From: Atopobium sp. UBA1382
GTDB taxonomy: Bacteria > Actinomycetota > Coriobacteriia > Coriobacteriales > Atopobiaceae
Reading direction: 5' to 3'
DNA length: 64,000 bases
Assembly: GCA_002305805.1 (NCBI GenBank)
Contig: DBQY01000017.1
Location: 5,487 to 69,486 of the forward strand
Numbering within the stretch: the stretch's first letter is position 1; each line of letters begins with the position of its first letter. This document shows positions 34,206 to 44,652 of this stretch, in pieces. The notes under the pieces are model-generated. The model saw only the letters and a list, made by a program, of their open reading frames with translations, was not told the origin of the DNA and did no database searches. The translations under genes were made by a program, and so were the position numbers.

Positions 34206-34226
34206 AAGAAAAATGTGACTTTCCGC

Positions 34227-34292
34227 AAACTGTCGCTTTTTACGTCCCGCGGACACCAAATTCGGGCTGCGACACGCAAAAAGCGACAGTTT
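34227..34292. repeat. Inverted repeat with 15-bp arms and 36-bp loop
   Basis: AAACTGTCGCTTTTT recurs as AAAAAGCGACAGTTT. It lies between the perR promoter and the tsaE stop. On the minus strand the second arm ends in a T run, so it may terminate tsaE. Confidence 0.8.
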
Positions 34293-34341
34293 GGCAACGC
34301 GTGAGAACGACGAACGGCGAGAAGGGCCTCGACCCGCATCC

Positions 34342-34821
34342 CTATAGCGCGGCGAGAAGGGCCTCTCCCCGCGGGTCGTGGGCGACCAGGCGTACCTCGC
34401 GCGGCGGCTCCTCGCCCGGCGCCGCCTCGTCGTCGAGGCGCGTCACGAAGACGTCCACGCGCGCGTCACCGATCTCATTGGCAAACTGCTCCCCCCACTC
34501 GATAGAGCAGACACCGTCGGCGCCGAGCACGTCAAAGATGCCTGTGTCCTCCAGCTGGTCAGGGTCTTCCAGGCGATAGAGGTCGAAGTGGTAGAGCGGC
34601 ATCTCGGCGCCCTCGTAGACCATCTCGATGGTGAACGTGGGGCTCGTGACGTCGTCCGTCACGCCCATGCCCGCCGCAATCCCTTTGGTGAGCTGGGTCT
34701 TCCCAGCCCCGAGGTCACCCGTCAGAACCAGCACGTCCCCGGCGGCAAGGGCGTGGCCCAGACGCTCGCCCAGCGCGATTGTCTCCTCGCGCGAGCTCGT
34801 GCGAAAGCTTTTCTCGCCCAT
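34342..34821 (-). CDS. tsaE: tRNA threonylcarbamoyladenosine biosynthesis ATPase TsaE
   Basis: The 159-residue P-loop protein drives turnover of the TsaB-TsaD complex. Walker A is LTGDLGAGKTQLTKGIA, with the family hallmark VTSPTFTIEMVYEG and FDLYRLEDPDQLEDTGIFD. SIEWGEQ is the conserved Trp-Glu region. It begins immediately after the stop of the uracil-DNA glycosylase frame. Its partners are encoded as one fused protein at 30-32.4 kb. Confidence 0.94.
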   Translation of the reverse strand: MGEKSFRTSSREETIALGERLGHALAAGDVLVLTGDLGAGKTQLTKGIAAGMGVTDDVTSPTFTIEMVYEGAEMPLYHFDLYRLEDPDQLEDTGIFDVLGADGVCSIEWGEQFANEIGDARVDVFVTRLDDEAAPGEEPPREVRLVAHDPRGEALLAAL

Positions 34822-35435
34822 CTACGCCTCGCCTCCCGCGGGATGCTCGGTGAACCAGGCGCCCACCATGCGCAGGTCGTCCTCGAGCAGCGGCTGCCAG
34901 TCGGAGTGATAGATGCACGCTGCCGGGTGGAACGTCGGACACACCGTGAAGTGTCCCGTCTGGTAGAGCTTGCCGCGCAGCGATGTCACGCCCGCACTCG
35001 TGCGCAGCACGAACTGCGACGCAAAGTTGCCCAGACATACGATCACGTCCGGCCAGATGGAGCGGATCTGCTCGCGCAAAAACGGCGCGCAGGCCTCGAT
35101 CTCCTCAGGCTTGGGGTTGCGGTTTGACGGCGGGCGGCACTTGACCACGTTGGCAATGTAGATCTCCTCGCGCGTGAGGCCCGCGCAGCTGAGAAGCGCG
35201 TCCAGCTTGTGACCCGCGGCGCCCACAAAGGGCTCGCCCTGCAGGCCTCGTTGCGACCGGGGCCCTCCCCGATGAACATCACGCGCGCGTACGGGTTGCC
35301 AACGCCAAAGACGAGATTGGTGCGCGTGGCGCCGAGCGGGCACAGCTGGCAGTTGCCCATGAGGTCGCGAATCTCCTGCAGCGAGACCTCGCGAGGCCCC
35401 TGATGCTCGTGCCCCGGTATGTGCATGACGGACAT
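34822..35435 (-). pseudogene. Family-4 uracil-DNA glycosylase, frameshifted
   Basis: Two overlapping frames together give a complete type-4 (Fe-S) uracil-DNA glycosylase. The first runs MSVMHIPGHEH to VMFIGEGPGRNEA, with the cluster ligands in NCQLCPLGATR. The second resumes at LQGEPFVGAAGHKLDALL, continues through VVKCRPPSNRNPKPEEIEAC and ends with TFHPAACIYH. The join falls near 35240-35248, where one base appears to be missing. The total span is 614 bases, one short of a multiple of three. It is either a real inactivation or a sequencing error; no slippery run is evident. Confidence 0.85.
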
Positions 35436-35481
35436 GAGGTCGAGCCCCCTTCTCTCGGCGGCAGTGCGGCCGCCCGCGCGC

Positions 35482-36642
35482 TTAGGTGTAGATCTTCTCA
35501 AGGCGCATTCCAAAGTCGCAGACCACCTCATAGTTGATGGTGTTTCTCAGTGCCGCCATCTCCTCGGCGGTGATGCGCTCGTCATCGTCGGCACCCAGGA
35601 CGGTGACCACGTCACCGTACTCCACGGGTCGCGTGGGACGATAAGAACGGGCCCCGTTCACATCGACGGCGAACATGAACTGGTCCATGCAGATGTTGCC
35701 GACCTGACGGCAGCGCATGCCGTCAACGATGACCTCCATCTGGTTGGAGAGCTCGCGCGCCAGGCCGTCCGCATAGCCGATGGGGACGGTCGCGACCTGG
35801 ATGTTCTGCTTCGGGACGCGCCAGGTGAGCCCATAGCCCACACCGTCGCCTACGTTGGGATAGATGACGCGCGTCACGCGGCCGCGCACGCTCATGACCG
35901 GCTCGAGGTCGAGGTAGGAACGGGTAATCTCCGCCGGGTGCAGGCCGTAGAGCCCAATGCCCACGCGGCACATGTCAAAGTGGCACTCGGGGTGCATGAT
36001 CGTGCCCGGCGTGTTGTCGCAGTGCACGAGCCCCGTCTCGAGACCGGCCCCCCGCAGGGCCTCGACGGCCTCCCGGAAGCGATTGAGCTGGAGGGCAAAG
36101 TCCCAGTCATCGGGGACGTCCGCGGTGGCAAAGTGCGTGAAGGTGCCCGCGCACTCCAGTCCGCGATGAAAGTCGATCGTGCGCCGCAGCTCCACGACGT
36201 CGGAGCGTCGCACGCCGATGCGCGTCATGCCCGTGTCGATCGCCAGGTGGTAGCGGGCGACGCGCCCGGCGGAGGCGGCGGCCTCCCCGAGCGCGAGGGC
36301 AAAGTCCGCCGTGTACACCGACGGCATGAGCTCGTGCTCGACGAGCGTGCGGACGCAGTCGACGGGCGGCTCGGAGAGGACGAGAATGGGCCACTCGATG
36401 CCCGCCTCGCGCAGGGCGACGCCCTCGGAGACCGTCGCCACGGCGAACTGGCTCGCACCGGCGGCGTGCATGACCCGCATGCAGGGGACCGCGCCATGCC
36501 CGTAGGCATCGGCCTTGACGACGCACATCAGCTGGACGCCGCGCTCGAGCTGGCGCCTGAAGGCCGTGACGTTCCTTCTCAGCGCCGCAAGGTTGACCTC
36601 GACCCACGACCAGCGACTCTCGGGACCCTGGGCCCTCTCCAC
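35482..36642 (-). CDS. alr: Alanine racemase
   Basis: The 386-residue PLP enzyme makes D-alanine for peptidoglycan. The PLP-binding lysine is in CVVKADAYGHGAV. GMTRIGVRRSD, CRVGIGLYGLHP and the catalytic Tyr region VGYGLTWRVPKQ are family landmarks, and NICMDQFM is near the C-terminus. It begins 30 bases after nnr in a run of co-directional cell-envelope and housekeeping genes. Confidence 0.95.
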   Translation of the reverse strand: MERAQGPESRWSWVEVNLAALRRNVTAFRRQLERGVQLMCVVKADAYGHGAVPCMRVMHAAGASQFAVATVSEGVALREAGIEWPILVLSEPPVDCVRTLVEHELMPSVYTADFALALGEAAASAGRVARYHLAIDTGMTRIGVRRSDVVELRRTIDFHRGLECAGTFTHFATADVPDDWDFALQLNRFREAVEALRGAGLETGLVHCDNTPGTIMHPECHFDMCRVGIGLYGLHPAEITRSYLDLEPVMSVRGRVTRVIYPNVGDGVGYGLTWRVPKQNIQVATVPIGYADGLARELSNQMEVIVDGMRCRQVGNICMDQFMFAVDVNGARSYRPTRPVEYGDVVTVLGADDDERITAEEMAALRNTINYEVVCDFGMRLEKIYT

Positions 36643-36672
36643 GTTGGTGCCCCCCTTCCGGCACAGACCGCG

Positions 36673-38289
36673 CTACTCTCCCAATGGTCCCTCGCCGTAG
36701 GCAACGTGCTCGTCAACGGCATCCGACGCGATGCCGATCACGTCGATGACGTCGCCCGCCATGACGGCGCGCGAGCCAAGGCGCTCGACCGCGAGCGACC
36801 CCGCGTAGGCATGCACCTCGCAGACGTAGGCGGCCAGGAGCGCAAGGTCCTCGTCCTCGCCACCGCGCTGCGCAAGGGCCGAAGCCATCATACCAGCAAG
36901 CACGTCTCCGGAGCCCGCCGTGGCAAGCGCCGCCGGACCGGGCTTGGGCAGGACGGCCTTCTCGACACTCACGCAGCCCGTCGCCGTGCCCTTGGCAACG
37001 ACCACGAGCTCCGAGCCACCATCTGACCACACAATCTCTCGCGCGGCAGCAAGCTGGTCGATGAGCGACGAGGGCGCGGATGCACCCGGACGACCCACGA
37101 GTCGGCCGAGCTCCCCCCGATGCGGCGTGAGCACGAGCGGGGCGTCGCGACGTATGGCCTCGGGAAACTTGGGGAGGTCGCCGTCGGTGAGGCGCGCCAG
37201 GCAGTTGAGGCCGTCGGCGTCGACGACCAGCGGCACGTCGCATTCCAACAGAGCGGACACGATCGCCGCCGAGCCGCCGCTCACGCGCATCCCGGGGCCC
37301 ACGAGCACGGCGGAGGACCGCTCGGCCAGCTTGCGGACCACGTCGCACGCCTGGGCCGTAAACGTGCCGTCCTCGTCCTCGGTAAGCGGCACGACGGGGA
37401 TTTCCAGCAGGTGCGCCTGGGCGACCGGAGCGGCCGAGGCGGGCGTCGCTAGCGTCACGTACCCCGCGCCCATGCGCGCCGCGGCGCGGGCCGCCATGAT
37501 GGCTGCGCCCGGGTAGCGGCGCGAGCCACCCACAACGAGGACGGAGCCGCGCGAGAACTTGTCCACGGCAGCCGTGCGCGGGGCAATGGAGCCCAGGTAA
37601 TCAACAAGATCGGTGCGCCAGGCGACCGGGTCCTCGTCGATCACGAGACGCTCCGTCTGCTCCGCGAGCGGCGCCACCACGATCGCACCGCTCGCGTCGC
37701 GCCCGTCATCGGCGAGAAGACCGGGCTTGAGGGAGATCATGGTCACCGTCATGTCAGCGACCACGCACGCGCCGGCGGCGCGTCCGGTCTCTGCGGACAG
37801 ACCGCTCGGCACGTCAACGGAGAGCACGTGGGCGGAGCAGGCGTTCACACACTCGATCCAGATGCCGAAGGGAGGGCGCGGCTCACCGCGGAAGCCCGTC
37901 CCGAGCATGCAGTCGAGCACCACGTCCGCAGGGGCGAGAAGCTCCTCGAGCTCGTCGCGTGACGGACCCACGAGGACGGAGACGCCCGCGCGCACGGCAC
38001 TCTGCGCCACCTGGCGCGAGAGGTCCCCCGAGAGGGCGTCCGGGTCGATGGGGCTCACCACCGTCACGTCGACGCCGCGCTCGCGCAGCGCCTCGGCGGC
38101 AACCCAGCCGTCGCCACCGTTGTTGCCCAGTCCGGCGAGCACCACGACGTTGCCCACCTGACCGAACTCGAGCGCCTCACGCGCCGCCGCGAGGCCGGCG
38201 CGATGCATGAGCTCGGCCACGCTCACCCCCTCGCGGGTGAGGGCCACCTCGACGCGCTTGACGTCATCTATGTTCAGCACGGGCTGCAT
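36673..38289 (-). CDS. nnr: Bifunctional NAD(P)H-hydrate epimerase / ADP-dependent dehydratase
   Basis: The 538-residue protein repairs hydrated NAD(P)H. The N-terminal YjeF_N epimerase half (about 1-220) has VLAGLGNNGGDGWVAAEAL and VDVPSGLSAETG. The C-terminal carbohydrate-kinase-like dehydratase half (about 245-520) has VGPGMRVSGG, LVLTPHRGELGRL and ATAGSGDVLAGMMA. The bifunctional arrangement is normal for bacteria. It sits between acpS and alr, a common bacterial order. Confidence 0.94.
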   Translation of the reverse strand: MQPVLNIDDVKRVEVALTREGVSVAELMHRAGLAAAREALEFGQVGNVVVLAGLGNNGGDGWVAAEALRERGVDVTVVSPIDPDALSGDLSRQVAQSAVRAGVSVLVGPSRDELEELLAPADVVLDCMLGTGFRGEPRPPFGIWIECVNACSAHVLSVDVPSGLSAETGRAAGACVVADMTVTMISLKPGLLADDGRDASGAIVVAPLAEQTERLVIDEDPVAWRTDLVDYLGSIAPRTAAVDKFSRGSVLVVGGSRRYPGAAIMAARAAARMGAGYVTLATPASAAPVAQAHLLEIPVVPLTEDEDGTFTAQACDVVRKLAERSSAVLVGPGMRVSGGSAAIVSALLECDVPLVVDADGLNCLARLTDGDLPKFPEAIRRDAPLVLTPHRGELGRLVGRPGASAPSSLIDQLAAAREIVWSDGGSELVVVAKGTATGCVSVEKAVLPKPGPAALATAGSGDVLAGMMASALAQRGGEDEDLALLAAYVCEVHAYAGSLAVERLGSRAVMAGDVIDVIGIASDAVDEHVAYGEGPLGE

Positions 38290-38295
38290 ACGTCT

Positions 38296-38850
38296 CTACT
38301 CCTCCTGTGAAGCGACAGTCAGTTCGGGTGAGGACGGCGTGCCGGCGCCCAGTTCGTCGAGCTCGGCCTCCTGCACGCGCTCCAGCTCGTCGAGAACGGA
38401 GCGGGCCTCTTTGAACGAGCTCGCGAGCGCGCGCTGAGCCTCGCGACGCGCGTCCGGCGCGGGGCGCACCGCGTCGGTTACCGCGATTGCGTTGGCAACG
38501 GCGACGTCATGCGTGTGCGAGATGGAGAGGGCGACCTCCCGAATCCCCCGCTCTCGAGCCACCTCCGCGGCACGACCGGTGAGCAGGGCGCGCGGCCTGC
38601 CCGATTCGTCGCGCGTGACCGAGACGTCGCGGAAGCTCACCCCGTCGGAGAACCCCGTCCCGAGCGCCTTGACCACCGCTTCGCGCGCCGCAAAGCGCGC
38701 GGCGTAGTGCTCGGCGGGACGGGCGCACTTGTCGCAATAGGCGCGCTCCTCCTCCGTAAAGACGCGCCGAGCGAAGTTGGGGCGCCGGGCGAGCACGCGC
38801 TCCATCCGGTCAATCTCGAGCATATCGACGCCGATGCCTGCCGTTGCCAT
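38296..38850 (-). CDS. acpS: Holo-[acyl-carrier-protein] synthase with C-terminal extension
   Basis: Residues 1-127 form a standard AcpS that attaches phosphopantetheine to acyl carrier protein: GIGVDMLEIDRM with the metal Asp, FTEEERAYCDKCARPAEHYA, RFAAREAVVKALGTGF and ALSISHTHDVAVANAI. A further 57 residues (about 128-184) are charged and probably helical, then acidic; AcpS is usually about 120-130 residues. The extension has no domain I recognise. It lies six bases after the glmS stop. Confidence 0.93.
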   Translation of the reverse strand: MATAGIGVDMLEIDRMERVLARRPNFARRVFTEEERAYCDKCARPAEHYAARFAAREAVVKALGTGFSDGVSFRDVSVTRDESGRPRALLTGRAAEVARERGIREVALSISHTHDVAVANAIAVTDAVRPAPDARREAQRALASSFKEARSVLDELERVQEAELDELGAGTPSSPELTVASQEE

Positions 38851-38855
38851 GATCG

Positions 38856-40706
<1,851 letters not shown>

Positions 40707-40769
40707 GGGGTCTCCTCAGAGAGGCGGCTGCCTCTATCTTGTCCTGGCTCCCGCGGCGTCACCGCACCC

Positions 40770-42107
40770 TTACGCGCGATGAGCCTCGAGCGCCTCGAGC
40801 ACGATGGCGTTCGCCTGCTTGCAGAGCTCGTCGGTCGGTGCCTCGGCGAGCACGCGCACGAGCGGCTCGGTTCCCGAGGCGCGCACGAGAACGCGACCCT
40901 GGCCGGAGAGGAACTCCTCGGCGCGCTTGACGGAGTCGAGCACGGCGGCGTCACCCATCGCAGCGTCCTTATCCTTCACGCGGACGTTCACGAGCTCCTG
41001 CGGATAGAGCTTCACCGGGGCGCAGAGCTGCGAAAGCTTCTCGCGCTCGGCGCGATAGACCTCCATGACGCGCAGCGAGGTCATGATGCCGTCGCCGGTG
41101 CACTCGATATCGCCGAAGATGATGTGGCCGGACTGCTCGCCGCCCAGGCTGTAGCCGTTCTCGCGCATGCAGGCATAGACGTTCTTGTCGCCCACGGCGG
41201 TGGTCTCGTAGGAGAGGCACGCCTCGTCGAGGGCCTTGAACAGGCCGTAGTTGCTCATGACGGTGGGAACCACGGTACCGGCCGTGAGTCGGCCATGCTT
41301 GTTGAGGTAGACGCCGCAGATGTAGAGGATCAGGTCGCCGTCGACAACGTTACCGCGCTCGTCCACCGCGAGACAGCGGTCGGCGTCGCCGTCGTAGGCG
41401 AAGCCTACGTCGAGGCCCTGCTCCACCACGTGGCGGCGCAGGCGGTCGATGTGAGTGGAGCCGCAGTCGACGTTGATATTGAAGCCGTTGGGGGCGTTGT
41501 TGATCACGCGGACGTCCGCGCCGAGCGCGTCGAAGACCGGCTTGGCAACCGAGGAGGCGGCGCCGTTGGCGCAGTCCAGGCCGACCTTCACGCCCTGGAG
41601 GGAGAAGTTGGCGCTCGAGATGAGATGGGCGATGTAGCGGTTTCGCCCCTGCATGTAGTCGACGGTGCAGCCGATGGCCTCGCCGGTGGCGAGCGGGACG
41701 TCGACCTCCCCGTCGATGTACGCCTCAATGAGCTCGAGGACGTCCTCGTCCATCTTGTAGCCCTCGCCGTTAACGAGCTTGATGCCGTTGTCGGTGTAGG
41801 GGTTGTGGCTCGCGGAGATCATGATGCCGCAGTCGAAGTTGCCGTCCACCGTCTCGTACGCCACGCCCGGCGTGGGGATGACGTGCAGCAGGTAGGCGTC
41901 GGCGCCGGAGGCCACGAGGCCGGCCACGAGGGCGCTCTCGAACATGTAGCTCGAGCGGCGCGTGTCCTTGCCCACCACGACGCGTGCCTTGCGCTCCTGG
42001 CGAGCGCCGTAGTACCAGCCCACGTAACGACCGATCTTGAAGGCGTGGTCCACGGTCAGGCCGCAGTTTGCCTCGCCACGAAAGCCGTCGGTGCCAAAGT
42101 ACTTCAT
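40770..42107 (-). CDS. glmM: Phosphoglucosamine mutase
   Basis: The 445-residue enzyme converts glucosamine-6-phosphate to glucosamine-1-phosphate for GlmU. It begins MKYFGTDGFRGEAN. The phosphoserine is in IMISASHNPYTDNGIK, the metal site in FAYDGDADRCLAVDE, and GGEQSGHIIFGD and VRASGTEPLVRV follow. ATG at 42107 has GAGAGGGG upstream; the GTG at 42122 is not needed. A CACAAT hexamer at 42148-42153 on this strand may be its -10. Confidence 0.96.
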   Translation of the reverse strand: MKYFGTDGFRGEANCGLTVDHAFKIGRYVGWYYGARQERKARVVVGKDTRRSSYMFESALVAGLVASGADAYLLHVIPTPGVAYETVDGNFDCGIMISASHNPYTDNGIKLVNGEGYKMDEDVLELIEAYIDGEVDVPLATGEAIGCTVDYMQGRNRYIAHLISSANFSLQGVKVGLDCANGAASSVAKPVFDALGADVRVINNAPNGFNINVDCGSTHIDRLRRHVVEQGLDVGFAYDGDADRCLAVDERGNVVDGDLILYICGVYLNKHGRLTAGTVVPTVMSNYGLFKALDEACLSYETTAVGDKNVYACMRENGYSLGGEQSGHIIFGDIECTGDGIMTSLRVMEVYRAEREKLSQLCAPVKLYPQELVNVRVKDKDAAMGDAAVLDSVKRAEEFLSGQGRVLVRASGTEPLVRVLAEAPTDELCKQANAIVLEALEAHRA

Positions 42108-42215
42108 CGCAACCCCTCTCAAGAGGTATCAGAATTAGGTCCCACCCATTGTGGCACACGCCCTTCGAGGGGTGGCGGCTTTTGGGGAATTTCACATGGT
42201 GGTATCAAACTCTCC

Positions 42216-42329
42216 CTTGGGAGGTTTGGGTTCGCGGTTCGCGCCAAACAGGCCTCTCGGAAAAACTACCTGCGATTTTGCGACAAGTGACAGCCGCTTT
42301 GCCCCGACCGTGAACCCAAACCTCCCAAG
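42216..42329. repeat. Long-loop inverted repeat, GGGAGGTTTGGGTTC family, copy 1
   Basis: CTTGGGAGGTTTGGGTTC pairs perfectly with GAACCCAAACCTCCCAAG; CGGT/ACCG extends the stem past one mismatch. The loop is about 70-78 bases. It occupies most of the 288-bp spacer between glmM and rpsI. The arms recur at 46133. Confidence 0.9.
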
Positions 42330-42336
42330 CGGGCGC

Positions 42337-42371
42337 AAAAAAGAGCCCGCCGAGAAGGACTCGACGGGCTC
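42337..42371 (-). terminator. Rho-independent terminator after rpsI
   Basis: On the minus strand GAGCCCG-TCGAGTCCTTCTCGG-CGGGCTC is followed by TTTTTT. It ends the rplM-rpsI transcript. Confidence 0.92.
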
Positions 42372-42395
42372 GAAGGCGCAAAAATGCGAAGAAGC

Positions 42396-42791
<396 letters not shown>

Positions 42792-42794
42792 CGG

Positions 42795-43235
42795 TTAGGC
42801 CCTCCAATCAATCTTGACGGGGTTCTGGGCCGTGTGCGGGTGCTCGGGGCCGGCGTAGACCTTGAGCTTGGTGCCCTGCTTGCGGCCGAGGGTGGTCTTG
42901 GGGAGCATACCCTTGATGGCGTGCTCGACGATGCGCTCGGGGTGCTTCTCCATGGCCTCGCGGAAGCTCTCGAGCTTGAGGCCACCGAGATAGCCGGAGT
43001 AGCGCCAGTACTGCTTGTGATCGGCCTTCACGCCGGTGAGAATGACCTTGTCGGCGTTGATGACGACGACGAAGTCACCGGTGTCGGCGTTGGGGGTGTA
43101 CTGCGGCTTGTTCTTGCCACGAAGAATCATGGCGGCGGTGGTGGCCAGACGACCGAGCGTCGCGCCCTCGGCGTCGATGAGCACCCACTTGCGCTCGACT
43201 TCGCCGTTCTTGGCGAACTGAGTCGACTTCTTCAC
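42795..43235 (-). CDS. rplM: 50S ribosomal protein L13
   Basis: The 146-residue protein assembles early on 23S r[42 protein letters not shown] and [12 protein letters not shown] are family landmarks. The start codon is GTG, preceded by GGAGGAGTCAA. A TATACT -10 and a leader of about 90 bases precede it. Confidence 0.97.
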   Translation of the reverse strand: MKKSTQFAKNGEVERKWVLIDAEGATLGRLATTAAMILRGKNKPQYTPNADTGDFVVVINADKVILTGVKADHKQYWRYSGYLGGLKLESFREAMEKHPERIVEHAIKGMLPKTTLGRKQGTKLKVYAGPEHPHTAQNPVKIDWRA

Positions 43236-43264
43236 TTGACTCCTCCTACGTACCTGCTGAATGA

Positions 43265-43335
43265 CGGCTTCTGGACAAGCCGCCGTGCTTTTTGTCAGAG
43301 ATTACGGGGCTCTGTGGAAAAGCTGTAAGAGTATA
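43265..43335 (-). promoter_or_regulatory. rplM promoter -10 and structured leader
   Basis: TATACT on the minus strand (43335-43330) starts a leader of about 90 bases. A hairpin near the start codon pairs CGGCTT with AAGCCG around GTCCAG (43265-43282). It could be an L13 autoregulatory leader, but I only see the hairpin. Confidence 0.45.
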
Positions 43336-43429
43336 GCGCAACGCCGCCGTACGCGGACCGTGATTTTTCCGCACACAACGTGCACAGATGCGCCCGCCGA
43401 CGAACGCGGCCGCCCGCGCGATCGCGGTC

Positions 43430-43435
43430 TAGAAT
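43430..43435 (+). promoter_or_regulatory. -10 element (TAGAAT) for the PfkB-type kinase gene
   Basis: TAGAAT lies 38 bases before the start in the divergent spacer with rplM. No -35 is clear. Confidence 0.45.
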
Positions 43436-43472
43436 TGTGCCAGTCACAGACGACGCGTTCGAGGAGGAACCG

Positions 43473-44405
43473 ATGATCTACACCGTCACGCTCAACCCCG
43501 CGCTCGACAAGACCGTTCACATCCCCAACTTCACCCTCGACGCGGTCAACCGCATCACCGAGCTGCGACGCGACGCCGGCGGCAAGGGCATCAACGTCTC
43601 CAAGGTCATCGCCAAGCTCGGCGGCACCTCCGAGGCCGTGGCGATTCTCTCCGGCGACACGGGCAGTTGGATCGCCGGCGCCCTCAAGCAGGCGGGCATC
43701 CGCGTAAAGGCCTTCCCCGCCAACGGCGAGACCCGCACCAACCTCAAGGTCATCGACCCCGAGCGGGGCACCCACACCGACATTAACGAGCCTGGCCCCG
43801 AGGTGACCGACGCCATGCTCGCCGAGATGCTCGACGTGCTGGCCGAGGAGGTCTGCGAGGGCGACTACGTGGTGCTCTCCGGCAGCCTTCCCTCCGGCGT
43901 GAGCCGCTCCACCTACGGAGCGTGGGCGCGCACCCTGCGCCACGCCGGCGCGCACGTCTACCTCGACGCCGACGGTGACGCCCTCGAGGGCGGTCTCAAG
44001 GGCAAGCCGTTCTTCACCAAGCCCAACAACCACGAGCTCTCCGCGCTGGTGGGACGCGAGCTCACCACAGTCGAGGAGATCGCGGCGGCGGCACACGAGC
44101 TAGTCGAGAAGGGTGTGGAGCGCGTCGTGGTCTCCATGGGCGGCGAGGGCGCCCTTCTCGCCACCTCCACGGAAACCTGGCACGCCTCCTCGGTGAAGGT
44201 GCCGGTGGGCTCCACCGTGGGCGCCGGCGACTCCGTGGTCGCCGCCTTCGTCTACGCCGACGCTCAGGGCCTGGGCGTCGAGGACACGCTACGCCTCGCC
44301 ATGGCAACGGGGGCGGCCAGCGTCATGGAGTCCGGCACGCAGGCCGCCGAGCGCTCCGTCGTCGATGGGCTCATCGACCGCGTGGAGGTCACGCGCCTGG
44401 CATAA
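43473..44405 (+). CDS. PfkB-family hexose-phosphate kinase (1-phosphofructokinase-like)
   Basis: The 310-residue kinase starts MIYTVTLNPALDKTVHI, typical of 1-phosphofructokinase and tagatose-6-phosphate kinase. It has DAGGKGINVSKVIAKLGG, VLSGSLPSGVSRSTY and the ATP/anion-hole GSTVGAGDSVVAAFVYA with the catalytic Asp. No fructose or tagatose PTS gene adjoins it, so the substrate stays open. GAGGAGGAACC precedes ATG 43473. Its terminator is the last unit of a 31-bp repeat array. Confidence 0.85.
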   Translation: MIYTVTLNPALDKTVHIPNFTLDAVNRITELRRDAGGKGINVSKVIAKLGGTSEAVAILSGDTGSWIAGALKQAGIRVKAFPANGETRTNLKVIDPERGTHTDINEPGPEVTDAMLAEMLDVLAEEVCEGDYVVLSGSLPSGVSRSTYGAWARTLRHAGAHVYLDADGDALEGGLKGKPFFTKPNNHELSALVGRELTTVEEIAAAAHELVEKGVERVVVSMGGEGALLATSTETWHASSVKVPVGSTVGAGDSVVAAFVYADAQGLGVEDTLRLAMATGAASVMESGTQAAERSVVDGLIDRVEVTRLA

Positions 44406-44419
44406 GGCGGGATGCCGCT

Positions 44420-44574
44420 CAGGGAATCCGGTTCCATGTCGGCCGGGGTTCTAAGAAACCGCACCCTTGCCCGAGGCTGTTCCGGGAATCGCCGTCCTTG
44501 TCGGCAGGCGCTCTAGGAATTGCAGCCCTTGTCGCCACAACTTCTAGGAAACGCCGGCCTTGTCCCATCTCAGG
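44420..44574. repeat. Five tandem repeats of exactly 31 bp
   Basis: The CCTTGTC-like core recurs at 44434, 44465, 44496, 44527 and 44558, always 31 bases apart with no indels. Each unit has a left part like CTAGGAATCGCCG and the core CCTTGTC; units differ at about a third of positions. Two inverted units follow, with cores at 44577 and 44607. Confidence 0.88.
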
Positions 44575-44595
44575 CGGACAAGGTCGGCGTTTTTT
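44551..44595 (+). terminator. Terminator formed by the last array unit and its inverted copy
   Basis: ACGCCGGCCTTGTC pairs with GACAAGGTCGGCGT (one G-T), followed by a T run. It terminates the kinase gene. Confidence 0.88.
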
Positions 44596-44652
44596 AGGGA
44601 GTCCGTGACAAAGGCCGCGATTCCTAGACCGACATCCGGGCGAGAAGAGCCC

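Noticed and set aside
40707..40769. glmS ribozyme
   Set aside because: The 63-base gap is too short and no P1/P2 pairing pattern is visible.
44420..44574. CRISPR array
   Set aside because: Units abut with no unique spacers, they are diverged, and no cas genes are present.
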